Positions 12,082 to 23,877 of a DNA stretch of 64,000 nucleotides are shown here, one piece after another. The translations under genes were made by a program, and so were the position numbers. The notes beneath the pieces were generated by a model. The model made no database searches. It was not told where the DNA came from and saw only the letters and a list, made by a program, of their open reading frames with translations. The stretch covers positions 66,847-130,846 of the forward strand of contig PDUO01000096.1 in the NCBI GenBank assembly GCA_003008705.1, given 5' to 3'. Positions within the stretch are counted from its first letter, which is position 1, and each line of letters begins with the position of its first letter. This DNA is from Pezicula radicicola (lineage: Eukaryota; Ascomycota; Leotiomycetes; Helotiales; Dermateaceae).

Positions 12082-13070
12082 GATTAATGGGTGAGTGTAA
12101 AGCGAGTAAGCTCCTGTCGCTTATTGTGTGATGTGGTTAGAAAAGGAAGCTTGATCGGGAGCAGTAAATTTATATGCAAATACCTTAGTAGAGCTGGGCT
12201 TGGTTTTACTAGAGTAGATAGGTAGGCAGGTATCTAGTAAATATGTGGTTTACTCTAAGAAAAGTTTAGTTTGTATATATACCTACTGCAAAATAAACTA
12301 CCTATCAATACCTAACCTAGTTAGTAGGCTCACTGGAAGGTTTAAGTACACCTAAGACTTAGTACAAGGTAGAGACCAGAGTGTATTTACTTACTTATAC
12401 CAAGGTGTAAACCCTCGAGTACAATGATGGTGATTGAGTGAGAGTCTGAATTGTCTGATTCTGAAAAATGAGTGGGAGGCAGTTGGCCTTTATATACAAG
12501 AGCTGAGCATCAATTGGAGCCTGATTCCCATAAAAAATAAGGCATTCCGGATGCAGCAGCACTAAGCGTACAGCGCTATTATACAATCGAAAATGTGATT
12601 GTCAAGGGCCTGAAACAGAGAACGCAGTTGTGGCCGAAATGAGGATATACTCCGACACGTGACAAAACGACTCACACTTATTTATTCCAAGGTATCTAAT
12701 GCTATTTAATATACCCTATATAATATTTATAAGCTTTATAAGCAAGCTCATCCTAAATTAACCAAATTAAATCTTTTAAAAAGACTAATATAAAGATTGA
12801 GAGAGAGAGAGGTAGGTATTTACAACGGATCTCCACCTTCTTGGTCATCGGCGGCCGCTGACCGGCCCCTACAATGCTTTCATTGCGGCCACTACAGCGA
12901 CGCAGTCACTCTATCACGGACGGCACAGCACTCCTCACTCCTCTTCACATTACCACCACCTCCATCCAAATATCAACTCCCCGACTCCCTGTACCTATCA
13001 CGCCCTGACAAATACTACAACAGGAAGGTGGCTAGGCTCCATCCTTCCACATCATGAGCAGTGAATCCAG
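12082..13070. other. AT-rich intergenic region
   Basis: Between the SDR gene and the Zn2Cys6 relic. 12170-12420 is dense in TA-rich steps (ctacctag, tagtagg, tacctaac) and 12690-12790 is almost pure A/T, both looking like mutation-decayed DNA. 12830-13060 regains normal composition and may hold a decayed first exon of the adjoining regulator, but I could not join it convincingly. Confidence 0.4.
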
Positions 13071-13555
13071 GTGTGCACTTCATGTAAGGTACGGAAGAGG
13101 AAATGCAATAAAGCACTTCCCAAATGTTCGTCATGCTCTAAGTAAGTCGATTTCATTGGGTACCTATTGCCTCACTGCTCCGCAGCAGCTTGACTCACAA
13201 GAATGGAAATAAAAAAAACTTGACATGCGAATATTGGAGGCCGGAGCAACCCGCAATTCTGTATCTGCATCTGCATCTGTGTCCGATCGATTGTGGTATG
13301 GTTTCCCCGTCCATGATGATCGAGCGGATGTCCAATCCATTGACATTCCAACCATGTTGTTCTTGGATCCGGGTATCTTACAGCATGGGCAGGTTGAAAT
13401 CTCTCGAGCTGCTTGGAGACATGAATGAAATTCAAGTCACTGCATCCAAATTCTCTGAACACATACACTTGTGGATGCCCTTTACCTCTAAAAAACGCTT
13501 CTATGAAATCTACCTACGGTCGTCATTCCAATCTCGACCAGACGTTGCGTAGGTA
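13071..13555 (+). pseudogene. Zn2Cys6 transcription factor remnant
   Basis: At 13071-13142 the frame reads VCTSCKVRKRKCNKALPKCS then SCSK, a fungal binuclear zinc-cluster motif (C-x2-C-x6-C-x6-C-x2-C), with the sixth Cys apparently in LTCEYW after a gap. Further on, PTMLFLDPGILQHGQVEIS in one frame is followed by LELLGDMNEIQVTASKFSEH and WMPFTSKKRFYEIYLRSSFQ in another. These are consecutive conserved blocks of the same regulator family, so a frameshift lies near 13385-13410. An in-frame TAG at about 13550 ends the match and no middle-homology region follows. Only about 160 residues of a normally 500-700-residue protein remain. Confidence 0.65.
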
Positions 13556-14101
13556 CGAGTACTTTAGTGAAATTCTATATCTAGTTTTCTAATTTAAAAT
13601 AGTCTTAAGATAGATATCTGCCTTAGACAATAATACATTCCCCTGATTCTTCCTCTGGTATTCGCAACCTCCCCTCACCCTCGCTTATTCTCTAATATCA
13701 ATATCGCTAATAGGAAGGCGTGATTATAAATTAATATGTTAAAGCTTATCTCGTTCTCCTTTTAGTATGCTTAGCACATGAGATACACAAAGATGGAGTA
13801 AGACACAACTATGAAGTATAGCATTCTGGCGAACAGGTAGGGAACAGATAAGGGAAGACAATACAGTGTGGAATTCTCATGTTCCTCTTTAGAGGCGTGT
13901 TGAATTAGGGAAATAATTATCCGATCGTCCTTTGGCTACAACAAACAGGCCCATATTGCTATGAATAACCATTCCGTTCAAATATATAACCTTCTACGCC
14001 GACCATAAAATTATCTACCTTGATTTGATTTCGATTTGATTTGTTTATTAGCAGTGTAGGTAAGTACTATTCACCACCTATCCCGTACCACCAAAAACCA
14101 C

Positions 14102-17100
14102 CTACTCAACGGCCGTAACATCCATAACCCCCCTCCCAAAAAACTCACTAACCGTCCCAAATTTATCGCCGCTCTTCGCCAACGCATCCATAAACATATC
14201 ATGCCGATCAGCAGTCTCATCCTGAGCTCTACGAATAGCACGAATGGTATCATTGCCCTGTTTACAAAGCGGACAATCACCTTCAACATTCCCATCCTCA
14301 TCAACTTGTACATTTAGACATCTCTGGTGATATGAATGTTTACAGAGGAAATGAACAGCTGGTAGGTCGAGGGGAGAACCACCACAGCCTGCACAGCGGG
14401 TTGCGTTTAGGATTAGTGGTTTTGAGGAGAGATCGCTGATTTCTTGGCGTTTGCTGACTGTTTCGGTGCGGTAGGAATCGATGAGGCGCCTGTTCGAGGA
14501 AATTTCTTTACGCTCACGTTCGATAGTTTGTTGGAGGTAGGTTTTCACCATCCCCATGGTTGCAACGGCGTTTGTGCTTAGTGTTTGGATGACTTGGAGG
14601 GGGGCCATGAGACCGTCATCGTCGATTTTCTTAAGGACAGCATCAAGCTCGTCGCCTGCTTCCTCGAGCACGCGTTGGTCTGATGTGAAGTATGCGAGTG
14701 CTGCAGGGTATAGCTGAGGCTCTTCTGGACCGTATTTTCGTAGGGCTTTGATTGCACCGCGGGTATCTTTCGCAGAGGTGTATGACCGGAAGATATCGAA
14801 CCGCAAGCCGGCTTGCTCGCGGACGAGAGTGGTACCATCGCGGAAGTCAGATAAATGCGATAGCAGGAGGACATTGGAGATGTCTATTGGAATTTCCTTG
14901 CCCTCGATCAGTGTTTTGGCCTTTGCCTCCCACTCTTCCCGGTCTACTCCTTTCTTCTCATTGGATTTATGCAGGTACATTTCAAACAAGGTGGTGTAGA
15001 GATCAATCTTATCCCTCTCCTTCAGATCTGTCTCTTTTAGACAGGCCTCCAAGAAAATTATGAACTCATCGGGGTGATCAACGAAAGAAGAGAAGGCAGT
15101 CCTGGGTTGTGGTGGTATGTATTGAGGCGCAGGCAACTCTTCAATATCCTCTGTAACTTGGCCATCACTAATAGTAGGTCTTACGTTACTTTGTGTTGGT
15201 GGAGACACAATGGATGATGTATTCATGTACGGTAAAGGAAGGAGATCCCTCAAGTTTTGGACCGCTCCCGCCGCATAGCCAACCTGTGGTGCCGGGACCT
15301 CTTCAACGATAACATCAGTCTTAGGTCGATAATGGCCAGTATAGAAGTCAATAAACGTTTGAGTCATGTCTGTAGCGCAATGCTCTAAGAGAACTCGTGC
15401 ATATTTCATCATGTTAGGATAGGCCTGTACATGGTTAGCTCCACCGCTTCCTATCCAAGATGATATCCACTTACAGCATCGGGGTCTAACCGGCAGATAT
15501 AATTAAGAGCGGCTGCGTATTTCTTCGAATCCTCGATTAAGATATCGACCACCAACTCATGTTCGCCATGTTTCGTAGCAAGATAAGCTGCTTGCTCGTA
15601 ATAACCGCCTTGTCGACACATGGAGATGGCTGTATCAAGGTCGAATTTGAGGTCGCCAGGTGACTTTATAAACTTCTCAAGTTTATCGATATCTTTAAGT
15701 TTGGCGTAGCAATTCAGTAGAAGTGTCGTGTGGTCAGCGGTTGCCTTGTGGTGTTCATGTAACTCCTCAAGATACTCAATCAGGTTGTGTATCCGTTGCG
15801 TGTCGAGAAACTAATTTCCGTCAGTACAGGCGTGGAACGAAAGCTATTCAACCGACCTTTCTGATGACCTGTGATGGTTCGGTATTATCAATCGCTTTCA
15901 AATACTGTTGCATAGCACCATCATAATCTCCCTTTTGATACAAGTGGTCACCATATTTGCGGAAGATGATGTTTTTTTGACTTGAATCCATGCCTGACTT
16001 TTCCGCCAGATTGATTGCATAGACAAATAAATTCCTCTGGAACAAGATTTCAAGACGTTGTTGCAACGGTTTCTCATGATACCGATGAATCTATATTCAA
16101 GTTAGATAGGACAAAGCACGACATAGGTATGAAGTTTTACCTTGCCATCTTGAGTAAGTGTAAAGAGGTCTCCCCAAATCATAAACAGGGCCTTGATCTG
16201 AGAGACCAACGATTCAGAATGCGCAACAAATTTCAGGTCCGTATCCAACAGGGTGAATGTTGACGTATTAAATAGGTCATCTGCTTGTGTACCACCAAGT
16301 TTTCGAAGGGTACTAGATTTTGTCGCAGTGGTGTTGGCTGGAGGGCAAACAAGAGCAACATAGTCGTTGTAGATTTCCACAAGGCTCTTCGGACCATCAT
16401 ATGCATAGCAGGGCCCTCTCCCGTCGATACCGTAGTAATAAATGGCATCCTCCCTTACCACAACAATGTCCCCATTCCTCTTATCGACCGTCATACAACC
16501 AACAGCACATCCGGAATCCTCCAAATTTCGTGCTGGTTGGCCTTGACCTCTTCCAGAAATCACTAGTTTTAATATCCGTGATATAGTTGAGACATGAAGA
16601 GTGGTGATACTAGTATCCGTCCTGAATTCCACCCCAGTAATCGGTTCTTCGGACTCGTGTACAGTGCGCTGTTTCGCGCCTCTATCGTGGATCAAGTCGC
16701 CGCGGATGACTGTCACAGACCCATTTCCAAACCCGATTGCCAGTTGTGAAAGATCATCGAGAGCTGTGAATGCGGTTATCTATAGTAGATCCTCTAGTCA
16801 GTAATGACTTGTATACAACTTTGGAATGGGCAAAGAGAGCACGCACAGGAAACGGCTTACGCCCATTGTGTATGTTCAATTCAGACTGACAGGTCGGCAG
16901 CCCCGTCTTCTTCGTCGGCTTGTCCAATGCCCAGACCTTCAATATAGGTTCGCTCGACAAATCTTCCTATACCGCATCAGCTTCAAGACCTCGTATAAGC
17001 GCCCACTGGAGACGTACAGCTATCGTGACTAGCAGAGAGGTCCCCTCCACCTGCTTCATATGTGTAATCGACCCCACATCATGCGCCTGGAACGCTCGCA

Positions 17101-17347
17101 AGACCTTGAAGGTCGGAGACAGTATGCGCACAATACCGTCATAGCTACCCAAGAAGAGGCTTTCAGACCCGGAGCAGACACAGCTGATTTCGTTGTTCTC
17201 GAAGAAGGACTTGCTCTCGTCGTCTGGCGGCTTGACCTGGCTGACTTCGAAGAAATCGAACGTTTTCCACTATAGTAAGACACTGTCAGCACAACAACAT
17301 TTGGCCTACATTACTGCGCGAATAATTCTTACCGAAGTTAAAGCCAT
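14102..17347 (-). CDS. vps11: Vps11 / Pep5, HOPS and CORVET tethering-complex subunit
   Basis: Seven exons: 17347-17333, 17269-17018, 16966-16847, 16779-16141, 16090-15857, 15810-15475 and 15424-14102. All introns are phase 0 and short (45-68 nt), giving 972 residues. The N-terminal part has beta-propeller features (FLGSYDGIVRIL, then EPILKVWALDKPTKK), the middle is an alpha-solenoid with clathrin-repeat-like helices (FQRNLFVYAINLAEKSG, YGDHLYQKGDYDGAMQQYLK), and the C-terminus carries a RING-H2-like finger (C-x2-C, then FLCKHSYHQRCLN and CPLC). That order is diagnostic of Vps11. The protein scaffolds the class C Vps core, which tethers endosomes and vacuoles before fusion. The five-codon first exon (MALTS) is supported by exact GTAAG and TAG boundaries. 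Complete and intact. Confidence 0.93.
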
Positions 17348-17746
17348 ATCATCGATTATGCAATCATCATGGGGAGGTTCGGAGGTTGGGAGCTGGATAT
17401 CAACGTCGTCGTCACAATTGCCCCAAGCTTGAGCTGTTATGATAGGTGCACGGTAGGTAAATGATACTTGATAAGACGATCACGTGACTGAGGTACCGGT
17501 TCGAGCTCACCGCGGTACGTAGGCAACACGTACGAAGTATAATTTAAGTAACTCGGATTTATAGTAAGAGCGTTCCTAGGTTGCCGAAATCAAGAGAGTC
17601 GATGTACTTTTGTAGTCTGCTTTGGCTGTCATTTCTAGCAGTAAATCAAATACTTCGTACACATATCATAACCCAGGAAACGAAGCAGGGATTAGCTCTC
17701 CAAAATCGGCCTAGCTTCTTCCATGAGGCTACGAGTACCCTTATAC

Positions 17747-18032
17747 TTACTATCCTCCCCCCTCCTAAATAAAGGTTTATTCGGTGGGCTAGCGGGTCGG
17801 AGCTATAGAGGGCATACTCTGAGTGGTTGAAACCCTTGAGAAGCCCTTGCCTGCCTTGTTGCACAGGCCAAAATCTGGTCAGTTGCACAAACTAGGGTGT
17901 ACGCAGAAGGCTCAAGTGGCCTGTCTGCCTCCTGCTAGGCTACGAAAGCAGTACTTTCTATTTGTTAGACCCCCTGACAGCTGGTTCCACCCGCCCACCA
18001 AATAAACCTTTATTTAGGGGGGGGGATAGTAA
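17747..18032. mobile_element. MITE-like element with about 40-bp terminal inverted repeats
   Basis: The left end (17747-17789: TTACTATCCTCCCCCC, then TAAATAAAGGTTTATT and GGTGGGC) is repeated inverted at the right end (17993-18032: GCCCACC, AATAAACCTTTATTTA, then a G run and ATAGTAA). The ends match closely apart from the C/G run and one or two substitutions. The 286-bp interior has no coding capacity. This architecture is that of a non-autonomous DNA transposon (MITE). A TA flanks the right end and lies one base outside the left end, so a TA target duplication is possible but not clean. The element sits about 90 bp upstream of the BTB-gene ATG. Confidence 0.7.
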
Positions 18033-18121
18033 TATAGAGTTGTTTGTTTCTATTGTACACTTTTGTTCGCCGTGTGTCGCATATCCCAGGTCTTCTTCTG
18101 TGGACGACCTCCAATTTCGTC

Positions 18122-19197
18122 ATGGCTGAACCTCGAAAGAGAAAGCGCAACAGCAGGAGAAAGGAGAGTAGTGGAACAATGGACAGCAGCGAGATGACTG
18201 AGAATGGTGAAATGGGGAACGACAGTGACAGTGACTACGTGCTCCTGGTCCAAGATCGGAATAAGCATGCAACAATTGCCAGTAAGTAAGTTGCAATTCC
18301 TTTGCCAAGACAAGTATTCTGTATTGTGGTGTTCTTTCTAAAGGCAACGGCTAGGTTGTTGGGTGCTCAAAAACTTGCCAAGTACAATTCAATACTTGAA
18401 TATGTTTTCCTTCTACCTGCTACTCGTTGGCAGTGTGTCAGCTTTGTGTAATGGCATAGTTACACTCAATGTTGTTGGATAAACTGCGAGCCGCATCTTC
18501 ACAATCAAGGAGAGATCTGCTTACAATGTTCTCCCCTTACTTTATGGAAATATTCAAGCCATACGATGAGGGGGGTATCAAGGCTCAACTTGACACAGAT
18601 CCGAGCTTATTTTGGATTTTTCTCACTTGGATGAATACCGGACACTGCGAACATGGCCCCGAACTTGGTCAGGAAATCCACGAAACTCATGATGTACTCC
18701 TCTGGGCATTAGGAGAGAAGCTTCGAGTGCCTGCCTTCCAAAATTACTGGATGACCGAATTCATAAAATGGTGTAGCCTCGAGCGGTGGCGTTGGCCCAG
18801 TATCGAAGGAATCGAGACAATCTACACAGCAACCCAGCCAGGCTCACTATGCCGAAAGTTCGCAGCAGCCTCGATAGTTCCTCTAAAGCCTCTTGAACTC
18901 TTGGCTAAGGGGACTGAAAAGTATAATCAGTAGGAAGAATTGTTCCGCACGCATCCTGATATTGGCTTTGATATTCTGATGGAAATGAATTCCTTGGATC
19001 CCCGTCTACCACTAACATGGGAATACTACTTGAAGCCGAGATTTATGAAGAGGGAGTTCTCGATTGAGGCTCTCTGGGACAATCAGATCTTAGCGCGGAA
19101 ATCAAGGCAAGAGATCGAGGCTGGTGCTGCGAAAGGAGACCTTCGGGATCAGGTCGAATTAGTACATCTCAACCGGGGGATGTCTTCGTTCTTCTAG
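18122..19197 (+). pseudogene. BTB/POZ-like protein gene interrupted by in-frame TAG
   Basis: A first exon beginning at 18122 (MAEPRKRKRNSRRKESSG, then acidic DSDSDYVLLVQD) runs to a GTAAGT donor near 18286. From 18469 a long frame reads LLTMFSPYFMEIFKPY, DPSLFWIFLTWMNTGHCEHG and DVLLWALGEKLRVPAFQNYW, which matches the C-terminal half of fungal BTB domains plus the helix pair that follows. A TAG at 18931-18933 (after TEKYNQ) interrupts the frame, yet it continues in the same register with EELFRTHPDIGFDILMEMNS to a TAG at about 19195. No acceptor joining exon 1 in frame to the body is evident, so the 5' structure may be damaged as well. Confidence 0.6.
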
Positions 19198-22100
19198 AAG
19201 TCCTTAACGATGAAATTAATACGATGACAAAATTATTCATACTACAAAACAAATTAAGAAACTAGAGCTGTACTTAGTATATATTAGTACCAGGTCTCCA
19301 GATGGCAGCACATCTGGACTTGATGTTTCCAGATGATCTTTATGGGGAGACAATCTCATAATAAGATTTTGCATTGTATGAGTTTCCTTGTCTGGTTTTA
19401 CTATTTTCACTTTTCCCATAATTAATTTGTTATTATCTCTTCTCTTTTGAGTTTGGGAGTTAGCGAGAAAAGTGTACGAAAGGTCTTCTTGCAGTCTCTA
19501 CAGCAAGAGCTAGTTGTACGTTGATTATACTTCAAATCTATCCTAACCATAAAGCTATACACGGTTTTCTATTCCATAAGTTCAATCTCTTTCGCTTCGG
19601 TAGCTACATTTACGACTTGCAAATCAGCCCCGCAATTGAGATCTATCTATAATCTAGCTTGATACTACCTACTAAGAATCACTAGTATAAAGACACTGTG
19701 GGTTGTGTGTGATGAGACTACCAATAAAAGTCCACTTATGGCAAGGAAGCAATCTCAATCCTCATCAACACTCCCAACCACTACATCAAGTTTCATTCCC
19801 TCAGACCCCCTAACCCATTTCATAGGACCTATAGGAAACCCCACCTCAGACGATGAAATTCAGTTAAGCGCCTCTCTGGTTTCCAAACCTCAATCAGCTT
19901 GCATACCCTGTTCCCAGTCCGGCAAACCTCCAAACCTCTAGAGCAATATACCTACTGTATCAAATTCGACATTATATCTGCAGCTGGCAAGATAACAATT
20001 TTAGAAGTCGTGACAGGATCAAGCCAATTCTTGACCCAGTTCCATATAGTTAGAAAATATGATAGAGCTCCTATAACCTATATAATTTTTTTTGTTGTTT
20101 TCCGGGGCATGCTAATATAATTAGAAGGGAAAACAACCCACAAAATCCTTATCTAAAGTCTTAGGATAACTCTTCGCAAGCAACTCGTCAAACTACTATA
20201 AATAATCCTTCCGATTCCAAACCTGTCTCAAACCCGCTAAGTATCACTGTAATAAGCTGCAAAGGGTTTAATTTCATCCACAGGCTCTCGATCACAATTG
20301 ATATTCTACCATGCCTGGAATAAGCCGACATGTAAATGCTTCTACTTGGCAATAGCACAAACCGGCCTTGGTATTTACTATACTTTATACTCGTCGCCGA
20401 ACTGCAATGTACCTTGTTGTGTAACTCTTCAAAAACAACTTGGATTTTGAGACTCGGAACTATAGAGATAAGTAGGGAATTTAGAGTGCTTGTATCAAGA
20501 GAAAGCTAATACATTACCAACAATCCAATACATTCATTCTCCTTACAATACAACGGAAATAGAAACAAAATCATTGCGACATTTCACCTAATTATTGATA
20601 TCGCTAATTGATTATTTTTAGAAAAAGGGAGGGGGGAAGGATGAAATTGTAATTTGTCGGATAACAGCTTAAAGGATTCTTCCTGTAACTCTAGGTACTA
20701 TCTTGCTCGCTTAAATTTTAACGTTGACGTGTTCTGTCACCCCCTTATAGCTAGGTAGTTCTCCTCTTAATAGCCTACATTTAATCCACCACCTAGTATA
20801 ACTCTCAACATATCCATTTTGTTGAATATAACACAAAAACTTTGGCCCACCCAATCAAGCCAAAATAACCAACTAACAATCCAATCAACTATTTCCTATT
20901 TCGATTTCTCCAATACCTTCCATCCTCCAGCATCCAACCAAATCAACGCCATCTTACAAACCTCATCCTCAGCACTTTATTTAGTACGTCCAGTAGTTTC
21001 TCCCTCAAACCTAGCCCCAGATCGAAATCCCAACTTCACATCAAATTCCATCTTTTATTCTCCATCTGTTCTCAATAGATTGAAAATCGATATAAGGAGT
21101 ACTGATTGCAGGCACTATTGCAATATCTAAGCAGTTTTCCCAAAGGATGGCAGCTGGGTTTTCTAATTATTTTCGTGTGAGTGGTGAGCAGTGTGAAAGT
21201 GGCATTTTGGACGTTTTGGTGGAGGGTTTTATGTAGCGTGTGATCTTGTCTTTTTAGTCTGACGTATATATTTTAGAGGAGATTGAGGTGATTTCGATTC
21301 GTTTTTGGTGCTTATTGAAGACTATGGGACCGCGAGGATGATTTTGTTGATTTTGTGAATATTGTTTGATTACAACGTAGAAAGGACTGGCTTCTTCGAC
21401 ACAGTACCACTTTTCCTTCGGGAGTGAAATATTCTTGTCTTTTTGTCTAAAAGTGGGTAGATAGCCAATACCATTGTCTTCATTTCAACCCAAGAACCAC
21501 AAACCACAAACTCAGTTATCCACTTTGCAACTGTAGTAAAATAAAGTAGAATAACTTCACCGGAAGACAAAATTTTGATACACCTGCGGATGTAAGGTGA
21601 GACCAGTGAATTTAATTTGCTTGATCGGGAACCGTTCCAGATACTGGATCTTTGAACTTTCACTTTGGCTTCTATTGACAAAGCGACGGCAATTACTTGT
21701 CCTACACTCAAATCAAAGTATTCTAACCATGATTTTGGGTGATAGAAAAAGTATGTTATATTGATTCCTTTGCGAAATGTAAAAATAGATTGTAATGATA
21801 CAGGGAAAGCGGCATTAAATTTATGAGTGCGTCGTCCTGTTAATTATCAAGTTGATTTGAAAAACTAAACCATGGTCGTTGGTCTGATTTTGAGAAATCA
21901 ACTGCTTAAACAATTCTCATTTAACCTAATGTTTGCAGTTCCATGTTGCTGCTATATCAAGTTCCCAATTCACTTAGCTCGCTTCGGCTTCTGAATCCCA
22001 TGGGGAATCTCTCGCAACCTTCAACCGATTAGGTTAAAAGACACAGTTGCGTAATTTATAAAGGAAGCTTCATACTTCTCTACGTATTTTGTCGCTGACA

Positions 22101-22905
22101 GTGAGGTTGTGAGATCTATTCTTGCTAAGGGGCCTCGAGTGGACGTCACCCCTTTTCGGTTTCGCTTAAGTTAATGCGATAAGCGAGGTGCATATCCTGT
22201 ACAATTTGCAACCTTCAACTAAGTAAAAGAAAGAGCTATACAATTTATAAAAGACAATTCGTGCTACACCACGCATTGTGTCGTAGACCGTAAGTTGATA
22301 AGAGCTATTTTTGCGACGCAAAAGACATTTCCTGTTGCTCCACTCATTTTGTCGTAGACAATGAGTTGACAAGATCTATTCTTGCCAAGAGCTGTGAGTG
22401 GTCCCGATTATCAAATTTCGCTTAAGATAATCTGCCGGCGGAACACAATGCATGCATCAGTGGACCTCGTCTCCCCAGACAAGAAATGTTTTAGTCCGAG
22501 CACAGCAAACATCCACTTTATTGGACACGCAAGCAATCCTCGGGTCAGGGGAAGATCCACGAAAGATCTTCTGGCAGGCCTATTGAGAACGACGTAAACA
22601 TAATTCATTATACAGCTGTTGGTCAGTCCTTGAAAACCCGTCCTCGTCTCCTTTGAGAGTAATTAAGAGTGTCTTGCATGCTTATGTGTTACTGTAGCTG
22701 TCGAGGCTCGTACGCAGCACTGGGCAAGAATAGCAGCATACCTCTAAGTTCACGGTTTTTTAGTTCCCGACATGCCGACCTTCTATTGTACCTATTTAAC
22801 TCAATGCCCAGATATTTCTGGTCTGATTCTAATCATCATTCCACAGGTCTCATTCGGCAAACACTCCTTTAAGCCTTTTTTGGATAAATTAAATTAACGT
22901 TCATT
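19198..22905. other. Long gene-poor stretch with decayed sequence and repeats
   Basis: 3.7 kb between the BTB relic and the LysM gene. Short open frames (19705-19941, 20819-21130, and minus-strand 21370-21711) have mixed composition and no recognised family; the first two look faintly protein-like and could be relics. 20440-20820 is AT-rich. Degenerate repeats occupy about 22010-22400 (listed separately). Confidence 0.4.
22010..22400. repeat. Degenerate tandem repeat, about three copies
   Basis: A block reading roughly TTGTCGTAGACAATGAGTTG followed by AAGATCTATTCTTGC recurs at about 22090-22130 (variant GTCGCTGACAGTGAGGTTG), 22278-22315 (TCGTAGACCGTAAGTTGATA) and 22350-22386. A preceding segment (GCAACCTTCAAC... 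AATTTATAAA) is shared by the first two copies at about 22014 and 22207. Spacing is irregular (about 190 and 70 bp), so this is an old, decayed array. No coding content. Confidence 0.5.
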
Positions 22906-23715
22906 ATGTTTTCAACTTCTTCTTTCTTGGCCGCTATGGCTTTCCTTAGCTCTGCCGCCGCTTCTCCATCTCGGTACTCGGGAGATATGTCAGATGTCCT
23001 TGCGGCCCGTGAACGTAAGACATGTTTATTCCCGTCTCTGTGGCGCTGAATGTTGCGAGAGCTTAGTAGAGAAGCTTAAACTAACATGTCTCATCCAACA
23101 GTCTGCAACGGAACCATTACTTTGGACACGACAGTTTCGAACTACACAGTTCTAAGCAATGATACTATTGAGAGCATTGCTGCATCCTTCAACCGAGGAG
23201 TCTGTGACCTCGCTCGCGAGAACCGTATGGCCGAGCCAACCCTCATTTACGCCGGCGAGGTCCTCATCATCCCAGCACAAGTCTGCGACCCAGATAACGG
23301 ACCTTCCTGCTACTTGACCAATAACACAGCTGCAACCGACACTTGCGTCAAAGGCGGACCTCACACTTACACAACCTTCCTGGGAGATACTCTCCAAAAG
23401 ATTGCCAATGCCAAATTCAACATCTCGCTTGCTGCTCTCCAGGCAACTGCTGGCACGCAATACCCTGACCCGTATGCTATTATCGAGGCTGGTGAGACTG
23501 TGAAGATTCCGAATTGCTCTAACAGCACGTGTGTTTTCCAGCCTTATCGTTTGGACTATGGAACTGTTGTTGAGCTTGCGAATGAGTATGAGTCGACGGT
23601 TGGTCAGATGATGGCTCTCAATTTGGGTTATAACCATAGCGATGCGACTACTGGCCCATTGTTGACCGTGGTTATGAACTGTACTCAGGTTGGAACGGCC
23701 ACTGCAGAGTCTTAG
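22906..23715 (+). CDS. Secreted LysM-domain protein (candidate effector)
   Basis: Two exons, 22906-23014 and 23102-23715 (phase-1 intron, GTAAGA/ACAG), encode 240 residues. The N-terminus has a typical secretion signal (hydrophobic core SFLAAMAFLSSAAASP) and the mature protein has eight Cys. Two LysM modules are visible: about residues 51-97 (YTVLSNDTIESIAASFNRG ... AGEVLIIP) and about 126-178 (HTYTTFLGDTLQKIANAKFN ... AGETVKIP). A third, weaker one may follow (LDYGTVVELANEYESTVGQM). LysM domains bind chitin or other GlcNAc polymers; secreted fungal LysM proteins often shield hyphae or mask chitin fragments. N-glycosylation sequons are frequent (NGT, NYT, NDT, NNT). No catalytic domain, so a binding role is likely. 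Confidence 0.88.
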
Positions 23716-23877
23716 GTTCAACGACATTAAACCATGACAAGACCATGAGGGGCGTTTGCAAGTTTTCCATGGCGCACATAAAACCGGAGGGCTCTGGTTT
23801 CCGTTTGGACTTTTTGTAAATAGACTTTGTGTTTTCCCGACAGATTTTACTTCGGAGTTTATGGGCGGGTTTTACAA

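Noticed and set aside
9820..19195. Genetic-code reassignment of TAG as an explanation for in-frame TAG codons
   Set aside because: Intact genes such as vps11 and the Ctr transporter use TAG as their proper terminal stop, and frameshifts elsewhere show ordinary decay.
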